Shown here one piece after another: positions 33,874 through 42,674 of a DNA stretch of 64,000 bases. Every line of letters begins with the position of its first letter. Within the stretch, counting starts at the first letter, position 1. The DNA comes from Agathobaculum ammoniilyticum. Lineage in GTDB: Bacteria; Bacillota; Clostridia; Oscillospirales; Butyricicoccaceae. The stretch covers positions 22,336 to 86,335 of the forward strand of contig NZ_JAOQJE010000012.1 of the NCBI RefSeq assembly GCF_025567315.1, given 5' to 3'. The notes under the pieces are model-generated. The model did no database searches. It saw only the letters and a program-made list of their open reading frames with translations, and was not told the origin of the DNA. Position numbers and translations under genes: made by a program.

Positions 33874-33931
33874 AAGCGCTGCGGAAAAGCGGCCGGCCGC
33901 TGCTACGGGGAATACCGGATCGATCCGCCAG

Positions 33932-33967
33932 AACGGACGGAGGCCTAACGGCCTTCGTCCGTTTTTT
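33932..33967. terminator. Terminator between mocA and the recombinase gene
   Basis: A 14-bp stem with one wobble pair (AACGGACGGAGGCC with GGCCTTCGTCCGTT), TAAC loop and T7 on the plus strand. It also lies directly beyond the recombinase stop. Confidence 0.85.
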
Positions 33968-33970
33968 TAT

Positions 33971-35506
33971 TCAGGCGCCATAGGGCAAACGGAACACGAC
34001 CTCGACGGTATCGTCGCCGACGACGACCCGCCGGATAGCCGCCTGCGCAATCTTCTTCTTTTCGGGAATGGTGTAATCCGGCCACTCGGTCAGAATGGCC
34101 TGGAAAAACGGCTCCAGATCGTCCTGCGGATGGGTGTAGAGCAGGGCGTCGCGCTGGCGCTTCAGCTCGGACAGGGCGTGGTTGGCCTCGTGGATCTGCG
34201 CGGAAACGATATGTATGACATCGGTCTCGCGAACGTGCGCAAGGTTTCGCGTGAGCTGGCCGATCTCGTCTTCCTGCTGGGCGATGGCGGCCGCAAGCCG
34301 GTTGAGGCGGGCGTCGGGACGGCGCTGCGTTTGGGGGGCCACCGCACGGTAGCTGCGCAGGAAATCGAGCAGGCGCGTCTGGACTGCTTCCTCGATCTGC
34401 TCCAGCGTCACGACCGTGCCGCGGCCCGGGCAGACCGCGTTCCCGCGCTTATGCCCGCCGCAGTTGATATAGTGGCCGCGCATGCCGGCGGGCTTGTTGA
34501 CCACAGTGATCGCGTAGCCGCATTTTTGGCATTTCATCAAGCCGGACAGCCAACTGTGCGTCCCTGCGCCGCTACTGCACAGCGTCCGGTTGCGGTCGAG
34601 CTTGCGCTGCGCTTCCAGCCAGCACGCAGCGTCCACGATCCCCTCGTGCGGCGCGAGGGTGATAAAGCTGCCGGACAGGTCGGACAGGCGGTGGCCGGAC
34701 TGGTGCGGCGCATAGCAGTAGCAGCCGTGCCGCTGGTCATAGGCGTCAATTGGATCGTTCATCGTGGCGCCCTTGCCCTGCAGATAGCAGTAAACCGCGG
34801 CGTCCGCCCGCACGAAAGCGGGGCTGCGCAGCAGGCGCCCCAGCGGCAGCGTCGACCAGCTCCCGCCGCGCGCGGTGTGGTACCCGCCCGCGTTCAGCCA
34901 GCGCACCAGCGAGCCCAGCGTTTCCCCATCCTGCAGGTAACGCGCATAGAGCGAGGCCATCAGCGCGGACTGCACGGGATCGGCCACATAGCAGGCGGTT
35001 CGTTTGCCGCCTATCGTGGTTTCCCCCTTGCTGAAGCCGAACGGTGGCCGGCCGCCCAGATACATGCCGGCTTTCGCACGGGCAAAATAATTGTCAGTGA
35101 CGCGGCGCTGGATGGTTTCGCGTTCGAACTGCGCGAATACCATCATGATCTGCGCCATGACCGTGCCGGAGGGGGAGTCGTCGAGCGTAAGGCCCTCGGC
35201 GACCGATTGGAAGTGGACGCCGCGCGCCGACAGCTGGGCGCACAGGCCGGTAAAGTCATGGACCGAACGGCTGATGCGGTCCAGACGGTAGACCAGGATC
35301 TTGTCAACCAGGCCGTTTTCCGCGTCGTGAAGCAGCCGCTGGAGCGCGGGCCGGTTGATGGTTTTGCCGGAAAAGCCCTTGTCCGTGTACACCCGGCAGG
35401 ACTGCAGCTCGCGTGTAGTGAGCGCGCCGCGGCAGAGCTGCGCCTGCTGCTCGACCGATATACTGTCCGCGCGTTCCACGGACTGTCGGGTATAGATGGC
35501 GACCGT
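33971..35506 (-). CDS. Large serine recombinase (resolvase/invertase superfamily), non-canonical start
   Basis: A protein of about 511 aa. The resolvase catalytic domain starts TVAIYTRQS, with the catalytic serine in YxRxS, and continues with YTDKGFSGK, VYRLDRISRS and MMVFAQFERETI. A recombinase domain follows (GRPPFGFSKG), then a zinc-ribbon (CQKCGYAI...NCGG...VCPG) and a coiled coil. This is the TnpX/phiC31 large-serine class. No ATG, GTG or TTG lies in frame before the catalytic serine. ACG at 35504-35506 sits eight bases after AGGAG where ATG is expected. The first usual start codon (GTG, 35479) would delete the catalytic serine, so expression is either very low or lost. Confidence 0.85.
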   Translation of the reverse strand, partial: TVAIYTRQSVERADSISVEQQAQLCRGALTTRELQSCRVYTDKGFSGKTINRPALQRLLHDAENGLVDKILVYRLDRISRSVHDFTGLCAQLSARGVHFQSVAEGLTLDDSPSGTVMAQIMMVFAQFERETIQRRVTDNYFARAKAGMYLGGRPPFGFSKGETTIGGKRTACYVADPVQSALMASLYARYLQDGETLGSLVRWLNAGGYHTARGGSWSTLPLGRLLRSPAFVRADAAVYCYLQGKGATMNDPIDAYDQRHGCYCYAPHQSGHRLSDLSGSFITLAPHEGIVDAACWLEAQRKLDRNRTLCSSGAGTHSWLSGLMKCQKCGYAITVVNKPAGMRGHYINCGGHKRGNAVCPGRGTVVTLEQIEEAVQTRLLDFLRSYRAVAPQTQRRPDARLNRLAAAIAQQEDEIGQLTRNLAHVRETDVIHIVSAQIHEANHALSELKRQRDALLYTHPQDDLEPFFQAILTEWPDYTIPEKKKIAQAAIRRVVVGDDTVEVVFRLPYGA

Positions 35507-35550
35507 ACAGCGTTCTCCTTTCTGTGCGTTTTACGAGGCGGGGATGACCG

Positions 35551-35670
35551 CTATGCCGGTTTTGCCGGAAGCGGGCGTGCGAAGCCTTGCCGGATCCGGC
35601 AGAGCTGCGCCTTGAATTCGCCCTGCGTCACCGGCGGGTCGCAGGGCTCGATGCTGACCGTCGTTGTCAT
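35551..35670 (-). CDS. Short hypothetical frame upstream of the recombinase
   Basis: A 39-codon frame with AAAGGAGG before its ATG (sequence begins MTTTVSIEPCDPPVTQGEFK). It ends 44 bases before the recombinase. It could be a real small protein, a leader peptide or a remnant. No family is recognised. Confidence 0.35.
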   Translation of the reverse strand: MTTTVSIEPCDPPVTQGEFKAQLCRIRQGFARPLPAKPA

Positions 35671-36030
35671 GGGGGAGGCCTCCTTTCGCGAAATGGCGGG
35701 GAACCACGGGAGAAAGACAAGGACACGGGCAGGGTGTGCGCCCTGCTTTTATCGTATGCCTGAATGGGGGTGGAGAGAACCGGACGCGGCGGTGTTTGCG
35801 GCGGCGCCGGAAAAATAGAAAAGCAGCATAAAAGTGCATAAGGCGCGGGGGAAGAAATTTGTTCGTTTCGTCCATGTTGTCGTATGGTATGATGCAGAAA
35901 CGGCCCGCTTGATAAAAAAATTTAATCCATATCGTAGGATGTAGTATTTTGTGGACTATGCTAATATCGAAATACAAACCACAGGCGATATTTGTTGATT
36001 CTATCAAAATGCTGAAAGGATGAATGGGTT
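35671..36030. other. Intergenic stretch between the recombinase unit and the opine-dehydrogenase-like operon
   Basis: About 360 bases of mixed composition, GC-rich at first and AT-rich after 35850. It contains a small hairpin (GCAGGG/CCCTGC near 35732-35748) and a TGGTATGAT extended -10-like element at 35885-35893 that may start the downstream operon. No gene is supported. Confidence 0.45.
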
Positions 36031-37140
36031 ATGACACCGAAAAAAATTGCAGTTTTGGGCGGCGGCAACGGCGCGCACACGATGGCGGCAGAGTTTGCGT
36101 TTAAGGGACACACGGTCAATCTGTACGAAATGCCCCAGTTCAAGGGCAACATGAAAAAGGTTTTCGAAACCAAGACCATCCGACTGAAAGGCAATATCAA
36201 GGAGCTGCAGGGGCCGGTCGAGCTGAATATGGTCACTGACGATATCGCCGAGGCAGTGGAAGGCTGCCGGTATATCTGCCTGGTAGCGCCGGCGTTCACC
36301 CACCTGGGCTACGCCAAGCTGCTCAAGGGCCATCTGCATAAGGATCAGATTGTCGTCACCTATCCGGGCGCGTTCTCCGCGCTGGTCATGAAAAACATAT
36401 TCGGCGACGATCCGGACTGCCCGATCTTCGCGGATGCGAACAACCTGCCGTATGACTCCCGTCTGACCGCCCCTGGCTCGGGCGAGGTCAACGTATTCGG
36501 CCGCAACCCGATCAATATTGCGTTCCTGCCGGCGGATAAGGGGCCGGAGCTGATCGACGAGATGCGCGAGGATCTGTTCCCGTTTGAGAAAATCTACCAT
36601 GACTGCCTGGAGTGCGGCCTTGCGATCGTCAACCCCGATTGGCACGCCGGACCGGTGCTGTTCAACATCTCCCGCATTGAAAGCCCGCAGGTCAATTTCT
36701 TCTTGTACGAGCACGGCTGGACGCCCTCCGCGTGCCGCCTGAACATCGCGATGGATAAGGAGCGCAAGGCGCTGGGCAATGTGCTGGGCTACAACCTCCG
36801 CCCGATGGAGGATTTCGCCGGCCGTCCGGACGACTATGAATGGACCTGGCAGGATCTGTATAAGGAGGGACATGGCTCGATCGGCCTGACGCCGATCTGC
36901 GGCCCGAACGACCTCAGCAGCCGCTATCTGACCGAGGATATCCCGTTCGGACTGGTTCCATGGGCGGCGATCGCCGAGGTGGTGGGCGTTCCGATGCCGC
37001 TGACCAACGGCTTCATCGACATCATCAATATCGTACATGAGCGCGACTGGCGCGCCGAAGGCTGCGGCCTGGACGAGTTGGGCATCGAGGGCATGGACAA
37101 GGATACACTGCTCGCCTATGTGCGCACAGGCAAGAAGTAA
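36031..37140 (+). CDS. Octopine/nopaline dehydrogenase-family NAD(P)-dependent enzyme
   Basis: A 369-aa enzyme of the opine dehydrogenase family. The N-terminal Rossmann domain starts KKIAVLGGGNGAHTMAAEFA; the C-terminal helical domain contains GPVLFN, and NPDWHAGP near residue 205 has the histidine expected in the catalytic region. Opine dehydrogenases join or split an amino acid and a 2-keto acid. Beside a racemase and a TRAP importer, a catabolic direction is likely. Substrate unknown. Confidence 0.82.
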   Translation: MTPKKIAVLGGGNGAHTMAAEFAFKGHTVNLYEMPQFKGNMKKVFETKTIRLKGNIKELQGPVELNMVTDDIAEAVEGCRYICLVAPAFTHLGYAKLLKGHLHKDQIVVTYPGAFSALVMKNIFGDDPDCPIFADANNLPYDSRLTAPGSGEVNVFGRNPINIAFLPADKGPELIDEMREDLFPFEKIYHDCLECGLAIVNPDWHAGPVLFNISRIESPQVNFFLYEHGWTPSACRLNIAMDKERKALGNVLGYNLRPMEDFAGRPDDYEWTWQDLYKEGHGSIGLTPICGPNDLSSRYLTEDIPFGLVPWAAIAEVVGVPMPLTNGFIDIINIVHERDWRAEGCGLDELGIEGMDKDTLLAYVRTGKK

Positions 37141-37176
37141 ATAAAAAACATCTGACAGCGAAGAGAGGGAAACGCC

Positions 37177-37962
37177 ATGAGCAAGATCATTCGAAATTGG
37201 GGCTATATGGGTCCCAATACACCCAACAGAAGATACGATACAACGGAAGGTCAGCTGATGAACGGCTTCCCGATCGGTATTCTTCAGTTGTGGGCGCATC
37301 TTCCGTTCTTTCCCGGCAACGTATCCAATGCCTATACCTACGACTTTCCAGTAAAATTCATCGAGGTGAAAGGCTCGGGCATCGATAATATCCTGGCGGG
37401 CGATATGTCGTTGGTGGATAATATCGTGGCTGCCGCCAAGCAGCTGGAAATGGATGGGTGCCGCGCGATCTGCGCGAACTGCGGCTTCTTCGGCCATTAT
37501 CAGAAGCTGGTCGCAGACCAGCTGGACGTACCCTGCTACCTGTCCTCCATGGTGCAGGTGCCGTGGGTGCTGGTCGGCCTGAAATCCGATCAGAAGGTCG
37601 GCATTATGACTGCAAACAAAAACACGCTGACCAAATCGCTGTTCGAGGCGTGCAGCATCAGCGAAGAGCTGCAGAAGCGCTGCGTGGTATACGGCGCGCA
37701 GGACGAGGAGGAGTTCCCCAATATCCTAACTGGAAAGGGCGGCCTGGATTACGACAAGGTGGGGGATGAGCTTTCCGGCATCGCGCACCGCATGATCGAG
37801 GAGAATCCGGATATCGGCGCGATCCTGCTGGAATGCACGGATATGCCGCCTTACGCGCACCGCCTGCAGGCAGAGCTGAACCTGCCGGTATACGATGCGA
37901 TCACGCTGATCAAATACGTTAAGTCCACGGTAACGCAGACCCCTTATTACGGCTTCCTTTGA
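37177..37962 (+). CDS. Aspartate/glutamate/hydantoin racemase-family protein
   Basis: A 261-aa cofactor-independent racemase-type protein. The two catalytic cysteines are placed as in the family: ICANCGFF near residue 103 and LLECTDMPPY near residue 219. The N-terminal GPNTPNRRYDTTEG and the central KVGIMTANKNTLT segment fit the two-domain fold. It may racemise the amino acid released by the opine-dehydrogenase-like enzyme or act on a related hydroxy or amino acid. Confidence 0.8.
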   Translation: MSKIIRNWGYMGPNTPNRRYDTTEGQLMNGFPIGILQLWAHLPFFPGNVSNAYTYDFPVKFIEVKGSGIDNILAGDMSLVDNIVAAAKQLEMDGCRAICANCGFFGHYQKLVADQLDVPCYLSSMVQVPWVLVGLKSDQKVGIMTANKNTLTKSLFEACSISEELQKRCVVYGAQDEEEFPNILTGKGGLDYDKVGDELSGIAHRMIEENPDIGAILLECTDMPPYAHRLQAELNLPVYDAITLIKYVKSTVTQTPYYGFL

Positions 37963-37980
37963 AAGCCGGACCGAACGCAG

Positions 37981-38016
37981 GCATCTGTGCCGCCGCAATG
38001 CGCGCGGCACAGATGC
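37981..38016 (+). promoter_or_regulatory. Intercistronic hairpin before dctP
   Basis: A perfect 13-bp stem (GCATCTGTGCCGC and complement) with a ten-base loop and no T run. It could stabilise or partly attenuate the mRNA, giving different levels for enzymes and the abundant binding protein. Confidence 0.6.
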
Positions 38017-38086
38017 TTAGGATTTCACGGGGAGATGGGTATACAGTCCGAAACAAAGAAATTGGAGAGAAAGGGAGCGATCATCA

Positions 38087-39145
38087 ATGAAACATCTGGG
38101 AAAGAGAATTATCAGCCTGGCCCTGCTGGGCGCTATGGGCGCATCCACGCTGGCGCTGGGCGGATGCGGCAACTCCAGCGGCGCAACCAACGCGGACGGC
38201 GAGCAGACATATGAACTGCGTTTAGCCACGCTGTATCCGGCAGACCATGAAATGACCATTGCCGTGCAGGCCGCGTGCGACAAAATCGAAGAGGAAACCG
38301 GCGGGAACGTCAAGATCCAGATTTACCCCTCCGACCAGCTGGGCGATTATACCTCGGTTTATGAGGAGATCATGAAAGGCACGATCGACCTGATGGTCAG
38401 CGGCGTGCTTACGACATATGATTCCAATCTGGAAATTATGAACATACCATATCTGGCCAGTTCATATGAGGAAGCAAAGGAGTATATCGTTAATCCCGAT
38501 TCGTATTTCTTCCAGACGGTCCTGGAACACCAGAGGAATTTGAATATTGAAACCCTGGGTATCTATCTTGCCGGCGCGCAGGGAGTCGGTGCTGCCAAGG
38601 TCATCGATAATCTGATGGATCCAAATGCAGCAAAGCCGTATTTGATTCGCTGCCCCTCGACGGACGGTTATCTGTGGACCGCAGAAGGATTTGGTTTTAA
38701 CAGCGTAACAATTAACTACAGCGAGCTTTATTCCTCCCTCCAGACCGGCGTATGTGACGGCTGGCTCGGCGGCGGTGCTTATGTCAATTATCTTAGCTTC
38801 CGCGATGTTTTAAAATATTTCGGAGATGCGCGCTGCAGTTTTGAAAGTATCATCTGTATTATGACCAAGGATTTGTACGACGGTATGCCTGCTGAGTACC
38901 AAACCATTATCAGCGATACGTTTGCAGAATCCACAATGAGCTTTGCAGACCAGATGGAGGGGCTGGACGAGCAGGCGATGCAGGATATGGAAGCCATGGG
39001 TATCGAGATTTACCGGCCGACAGAGGAAGAATATGAAACGATGCGCGAGCATTTCCGCACCAACGTATGGCCGAAGTACGAAAACACGCTGGATACGGAA
39101 ATATTCAATTCACTGATAGCAAACGGCCTGCGGGAGGCTGCATAG
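38087..39145 (+). CDS. dctP: TRAP transporter substrate-binding lipoprotein (DctP family)
   Basis: A 352-aa lipoprotein: signal peptide ending in LALGGC, with the cysteine at about residue 27 for lipid attachment, then a linker and the DctP fold (ELRLATLYPADHEMT, IQIYPSDQLGDYTSVYEE). It binds a carboxylate or carboxylated amine outside the membrane and delivers it to the DctQM permease. The usual arginine is within LIRCPSTDGYLW. GC content is lower here than in neighbouring genes. Confidence 0.92.
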   Translation: MKHLGKRIISLALLGAMGASTLALGGCGNSSGATNADGEQTYELRLATLYPADHEMTIAVQAACDKIEEETGGNVKIQIYPSDQLGDYTSVYEEIMKGTIDLMVSGVLTTYDSNLEIMNIPYLASSYEEAKEYIVNPDSYFFQTVLEHQRNLNIETLGIYLAGAQGVGAAKVIDNLMDPNAAKPYLIRCPSTDGYLWTAEGFGFNSVTINYSELYSSLQTGVCDGWLGGGAYVNYLSFRDVLKYFGDARCSFESIICIMTKDLYDGMPAEYQTIISDTFAESTMSFADQMEGLDEQAMQDMEAMGIEIYRPTEEEYETMREHFRTNVWPKYENTLDTEIFNSLIANGLREAA

Positions 39146-39170
39146 CATATCCGGAAGGAGGAATCGTGCA

Positions 39171-39713
39171 GTGGCGATCATGGATAAAATCCAAAATAAT
39201 ATCATATTCCGCGCGTTGCTGAAAGTGGAATCTGCCGTAATGATTATCACCAGCATCCTGGCGGCCGGCATTGTGTTTGTCGGCGTGGTGATGCGGTATA
39301 TCCTGCAGATGAACTTTTTCGGACAGGAAGAGGTCCTGTGCGTTGTGGCAATGTGGCTTTATTGGTTTGGCGGCATCTACGGAAGCTACGAAGGCTCGCA
39401 TATCAAGGGCGATATGCTGTCGTCGGTGTTCAAGTCGCCGCGCTCCAAGAAGATTGTGGAACTGGTCATCCAGGCGGTCAGCTTTGTGGTGATTTTGGTG
39501 TTCTGCATTTGGGGCTTTGAGTATATGGCGTTCAACCTCAGGTTCAATGCCGTGACGACCGGCCTGAAAATCCCCATGTCCCTTTCGCAGATGCCGCTGC
39601 TGGTCGGCTTTCTGCTGATGGAACTGTACACGGTGTTTAACTTCTTCCGTGTGTTACTGGATAAGGATTTCGGCAAGGCGAAAGAGCCTGCGGAGGAAGG
39701 GGGAAGCGAGTAA
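39171..39713 (+). CDS. dctQ: TRAP transporter small membrane subunit
   Basis: A 180-aa protein with four transmembrane helices typical of DctQ, including the EVLCVVAMWLYWFGGIYGSYE region. The GTG at 39171 is nine bases from AGGAGG; an in-frame ATG at 39180 is an alternative. It overlaps dctM by one base. Confidence 0.9.
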   Translation: MAIMDKIQNNIIFRALLKVESAVMIITSILAAGIVFVGVVMRYILQMNFFGQEEVLCVVAMWLYWFGGIYGSYEGSHIKGDMLSSVFKSPRSKKIVELVIQAVSFVVILVFCIWGFEYMAFNLRFNAVTTGLKIPMSLSQMPLLVGFLLMELYTVFNFFRVLLDKDFGKAKEPAEEGGSE

Positions 39714-41017
39714 TGGAATTGGGTGTTGCATTTGCAATCCTGCTGGTCTGTATTGTCGTGGGCGTACCGGTCGTGTATTCGTTCGGTGCGGCGACGATCT
39801 GGCTCGTGCTGACGCTCGGCTTCGACGCCTCCTTCGTGTTCACCACAGTTTACAGTAAGATGAACAGCTCGGTGCTGATCGCGATCCCGCTGTTTATCAT
39901 TCTGGGTGCGATTATGGAAAAGGGCGGCGTCGGCAGCGCGCTGGTCAATTTTGTAGAGGCCTTTACCGGTCGTGTCAAGGGCGCGCTGTGCGCGGTGTCT
40001 TCGGTAGCCTGCGCGGTATTCGGCGCGATCTGCGGCAGCGGCGCGGCGACTCTGTCCTGCATCGGCTCGATCATGGCGCCGAAAATGCGCGAGCGCAACT
40101 ATCCGATGGGGGTTGCGGCGGCCGTCCTGGCCTGCGCCGCGCCGATCGGCATGCTTATCCCGCCAAGCTCGATTCAGATACTGTTTGCATGGTCGGGCAA
40201 CCTCTCGGTTTTGACCTGCTTTATGGCAACGGTCATCCCAGGCATTATCCTGACGATACTTATCGGTATCTGCGGCATTGTCATGTGTAAAAAGTATCCG
40301 GATGTCATGGTCACGGAAAAGATGTCGCGGAAAGATTGGATGTCCAATACCTACCGCTCCACCGTACACGCCATTCCGGCGCTGTTTATGCCGATCATCG
40401 TGCTGGGCGGCATCTACGGTGGCTTTATGACCCCGTCTGAGGCGGCCGGCGTGGCGATCGTTTACTCGATCCCTGTCAGCATTCTGATTTACCGAGGGAC
40501 CAAGATGAGGGAACTGGGCCGCACCTTCAAGGAATCCGCGGTCACCACCGGCGTTATCATGGTTATGCTGGGCACCATCATGGTCGTCAGCCGCATTCTG
40601 GTCATGAACAACGTTCCATCCATGATTCTGGACGCACTGCTCACCGTGACCGGCAACAACAAGTACTTGGTTCTGCTGATGATTAACATTTTTATGGTCA
40701 TCATCGGCATGCTGATGGATGACGTCAGCGGCACCCTGCTGGTGGCGCCGATCCTGTTGCCGATTGGCATGGAGCTTGGCGTGAACCCCTATCAAATGGC
40801 GGCTATTCTGGGCGTAAACCTCGGCATGGGCAACGTAACCCCGCCGACCGCGCCGTTCCTCTACCTGGGCGGGCGTATCTGCAAGGTGGACACCAAGAGC
40901 ATGATGAAGCCGATGCTGACGATCATCGCCTTCTGCTATGTGCCTACGCTGATCCTCACCACCTACATACCGGAGCTTTCGCTCTGGCTACCGCGCTTGA
41001 TTATGGGTTCGGTTTGA
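39713..41017 (+). CDS. dctM: TRAP transporter large permease subunit
   Basis: A 434-aa permease with about 12 hydrophobic segments and DctM hallmarks: IPLFIILGAIMEKGG, GAICGSGAATLSCIGSIM, PPSSIQILFAW and MDDVSGTLLVAPILLPI. It drives sodium- or proton-coupled uptake with DctP and DctQ. Last gene of the operon. Confidence 0.94.
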   Translation: MELGVAFAILLVCIVVGVPVVYSFGAATIWLVLTLGFDASFVFTTVYSKMNSSVLIAIPLFIILGAIMEKGGVGSALVNFVEAFTGRVKGALCAVSSVACAVFGAICGSGAATLSCIGSIMAPKMRERNYPMGVAAAVLACAAPIGMLIPPSSIQILFAWSGNLSVLTCFMATVIPGIILTILIGICGIVMCKKYPDVMVTEKMSRKDWMSNTYRSTVHAIPALFMPIIVLGGIYGGFMTPSEAAGVAIVYSIPVSILIYRGTKMRELGRTFKESAVTTGVIMVMLGTIMVVSRILVMNNVPSMILDALLTVTGNNKYLVLLMINIFMVIIGMLMDDVSGTLLVAPILLPIGMELGVNPYQMAAILGVNLGMGNVTPPTAPFLYLGGRICKVDTKSMMKPMLTIIAFCYVPTLILTTYIPELSLWLPRLIMGSV

Positions 41018-41054
41018 CCCGCCGATAGAAAAGGATTATCTGTTTCTTCGCTGA

Positions 41055-41090
41055 AAGGGGCCGCGCTGTAACCTGACAGCGCGGCCCCTT
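41055..41090. terminator. Hairpin between dctM and the CdaR-type regulator
   Basis: A perfect 15-bp stem (AAGGGGCCGCGCTGT and complement) with a six-base loop, between two convergent genes; T runs are short. Confidence 0.7.
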
Positions 41091-41116
41091 CCGGCAAAAA
41101 GCGTATCGAAATTCTT

Positions 41117-42334
41117 TCACATGACGATGGAACTGGTGCGGGAGTCGGACTGGCCGCACAACTTGTGCCGGATATCCAGAAGATAGATGGCAAGCACCTT
41201 GTCCAGATCGTACATATCCAGCCCGCAGGTTTCGCGGATGCGGCGGAAGCGGTAAACCAGGGTGCTTTTGTGGATATGCAGCGCCTGCGCGGTCTGCACA
41301 AAGTTAAAGCGCTGCTGGAACCAGTGTTCAATCGTTAACAGGACCTCCTTGCGGTTTTTCGCCTGCATGACCCGCCCGAACATCTGCGCGGAGATCTCGC
41401 TACAGATGCCGTCCGGCAGGCTGGCAGCGATTTTCTCCAGAACCACATCGCCGATATAGAGGCAGGTGCTGTTCCGTATGCCGGCATGGATGCTTTTTAA
41501 GGCGAAGCAGGCATTCTCATAGGACTGGCGCAGCGTCTCGACCGAGTGGGAGAAGAAGCCGATGCCGATGCGGAGGCGGATGCCGACGGTCAGGCACTCG
41601 CTGTTCACGCAAAGGCACTTTTGCTGCAGCATTTCCAGGTATTGCTGCGGCTGGATGCTGCGCAGCCCAAAGGCAAACACGACATAGCCGGTATTGTTCT
41701 GCGGGCAGACAAAATCCTGCGGATGATCGAAATGGCGCAGCAGGCATTCCATGATTTTCGCCTGATGCACGCGCGTTTCCTCGGAAGCGTCGTCGTGCCG
41801 GCCTTCGATTTCCTCCAGTTTGACGGCGATGCGCGCCGCGTTCAGGTCAATGCCGAATTCGTAAGCGCTTTCGCAGATGGCGGCTTCATCGTGTGAGCGG
41901 GAATCATATGTAATGATTTCGCGCAGGAGGTTTTTCTTCCGGTAATCGGTGCGGGTCGTGGAGCGCTGGCGCTTTTCAAAATCGAGAAATATCTGCGCAA
42001 GCTGCTGGATCAGCAGGGCATATTGCGAAATCTCGTGCGGGGCGCCGGTAATGCCGATCGTGCCGATGACGATGGAATCGATGATGATGGGGATGGTGAT
42101 GCCGGGCTTGGTGCCGGCGAATTTACGGGCTGCTGCGGCGTCATGGTAGATTTTGCGCGCACTCTGGATGACTTCAAGCGAAGCCTCGTGCAGCGAGTCG
42201 ACGCGGTCGGGATCGTTGGAGGCGACGACATAGCCAAAGGAGTCGGTAATAAGCACGTCGTGTCCAATGGTCAGACTTGCCGACTGCGCCAATTTTTCGC
42301 ATAGCTTTTTGTCCAGTAGATCCGAGTTAGACAC
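41117..42334 (-). CDS. CdaR/PucR-family transcriptional regulator
   Basis: A 405-aa regulator. The N-terminal sugar-diacid-recognition-type domain (residues about 5-135, LAQSASLTIGHDVLITDSFGYVVAS and the IGTIGITG segment) is followed by a GGDEF-like middle region and a C-terminal PucR helix-turn-helix (TAQALHIHKSTLVYRFRRI). Such proteins activate genes for uptake of diacids or purines. It is convergent with the TRAP operon and the likeliest regulator of it. The GTG at 42334 follows AAAGGGAG and replaces a longer in-frame start. Confidence 0.85.
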   Translation of the reverse strand: MSNSDLLDKKLCEKLAQSASLTIGHDVLITDSFGYVVASNDPDRVDSLHEASLEVIQSARKIYHDAAAARKFAGTKPGITIPIIIDSIVIGTIGITGAPHEISQYALLIQQLAQIFLDFEKRQRSTTRTDYRKKNLLREIITYDSRSHDEAAICESAYEFGIDLNAARIAVKLEEIEGRHDDASEETRVHQAKIMECLLRHFDHPQDFVCPQNNTGYVVFAFGLRSIQPQQYLEMLQQKCLCVNSECLTVGIRLRIGIGFFSHSVETLRQSYENACFALKSIHAGIRNSTCLYIGDVVLEKIAASLPDGICSEISAQMFGRVMQAKNRKEVLLTIEHWFQQRFNFVQTAQALHIHKSTLVYRFRRIRETCGLDMYDLDKVLAIYLLDIRHKLCGQSDSRTSSIVM

Positions 42335-42424
42335 AAAAATCTCCCTTTCTTTTTGGATGCGGGCGGTGGGTCGTTTCGCTTTCGCAGTGCGAAAACCGCA
42401 CGATATTTTTAACGTGTTTTTTAC

Positions 42425-42454
42425 ATTATAGCACGGTCTTCCTGTAATGGTCAA
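42425..42454 (-). promoter_or_regulatory. Promoter of the CdaR-type regulator
   Basis: On the minus strand TTGACC (42449-42454), an 18-base spacer and TGCTATAAT with TATAAT at 42425-42430. Confidence 0.75.
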
Positions 42455-42595
42455 ACATACCAAATAGGAAGAAATTGGGATGTGGAAATATATTGAAAGA
42501 AATGGGAAATCCCTCCTTGCGACAGGCGCCCGCAGGCCGGCGGGCCGGCAGGGGCGCGCGCTTAAATTCAGGAGCTATATACGCCGGAAAAGTCA

Positions 42596-42624
42596 TTGAC
42601 AGACAGCCAAAATACTGCTAAACT
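42596..42624 (+). promoter_or_regulatory. Sigma-A promoter of the eut operon
   Basis: TTGACA (42596-42601), a 17-base spacer and TGCTAAACT with TAAACT at 42619-42624. The stretch 42464-42595 upstream holds no gene and contains a GC-rich patch of unknown meaning. Confidence 0.8.
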
Positions 42625-42674
42625 AACCATAAAGCAATAAGCTGAAATTAGCTGTTTTGTTTATTTCAGGCAGA

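Noticed and set aside
33635..35818. A plus-strand open frame of 727 codons opposite the recombinase
   Set aside because: It overlaps the end of mocA and the entire recombinase in antisense; the recombinase motifs are unambiguous, and the opposite frame has no recognisable domain or ribosome site.
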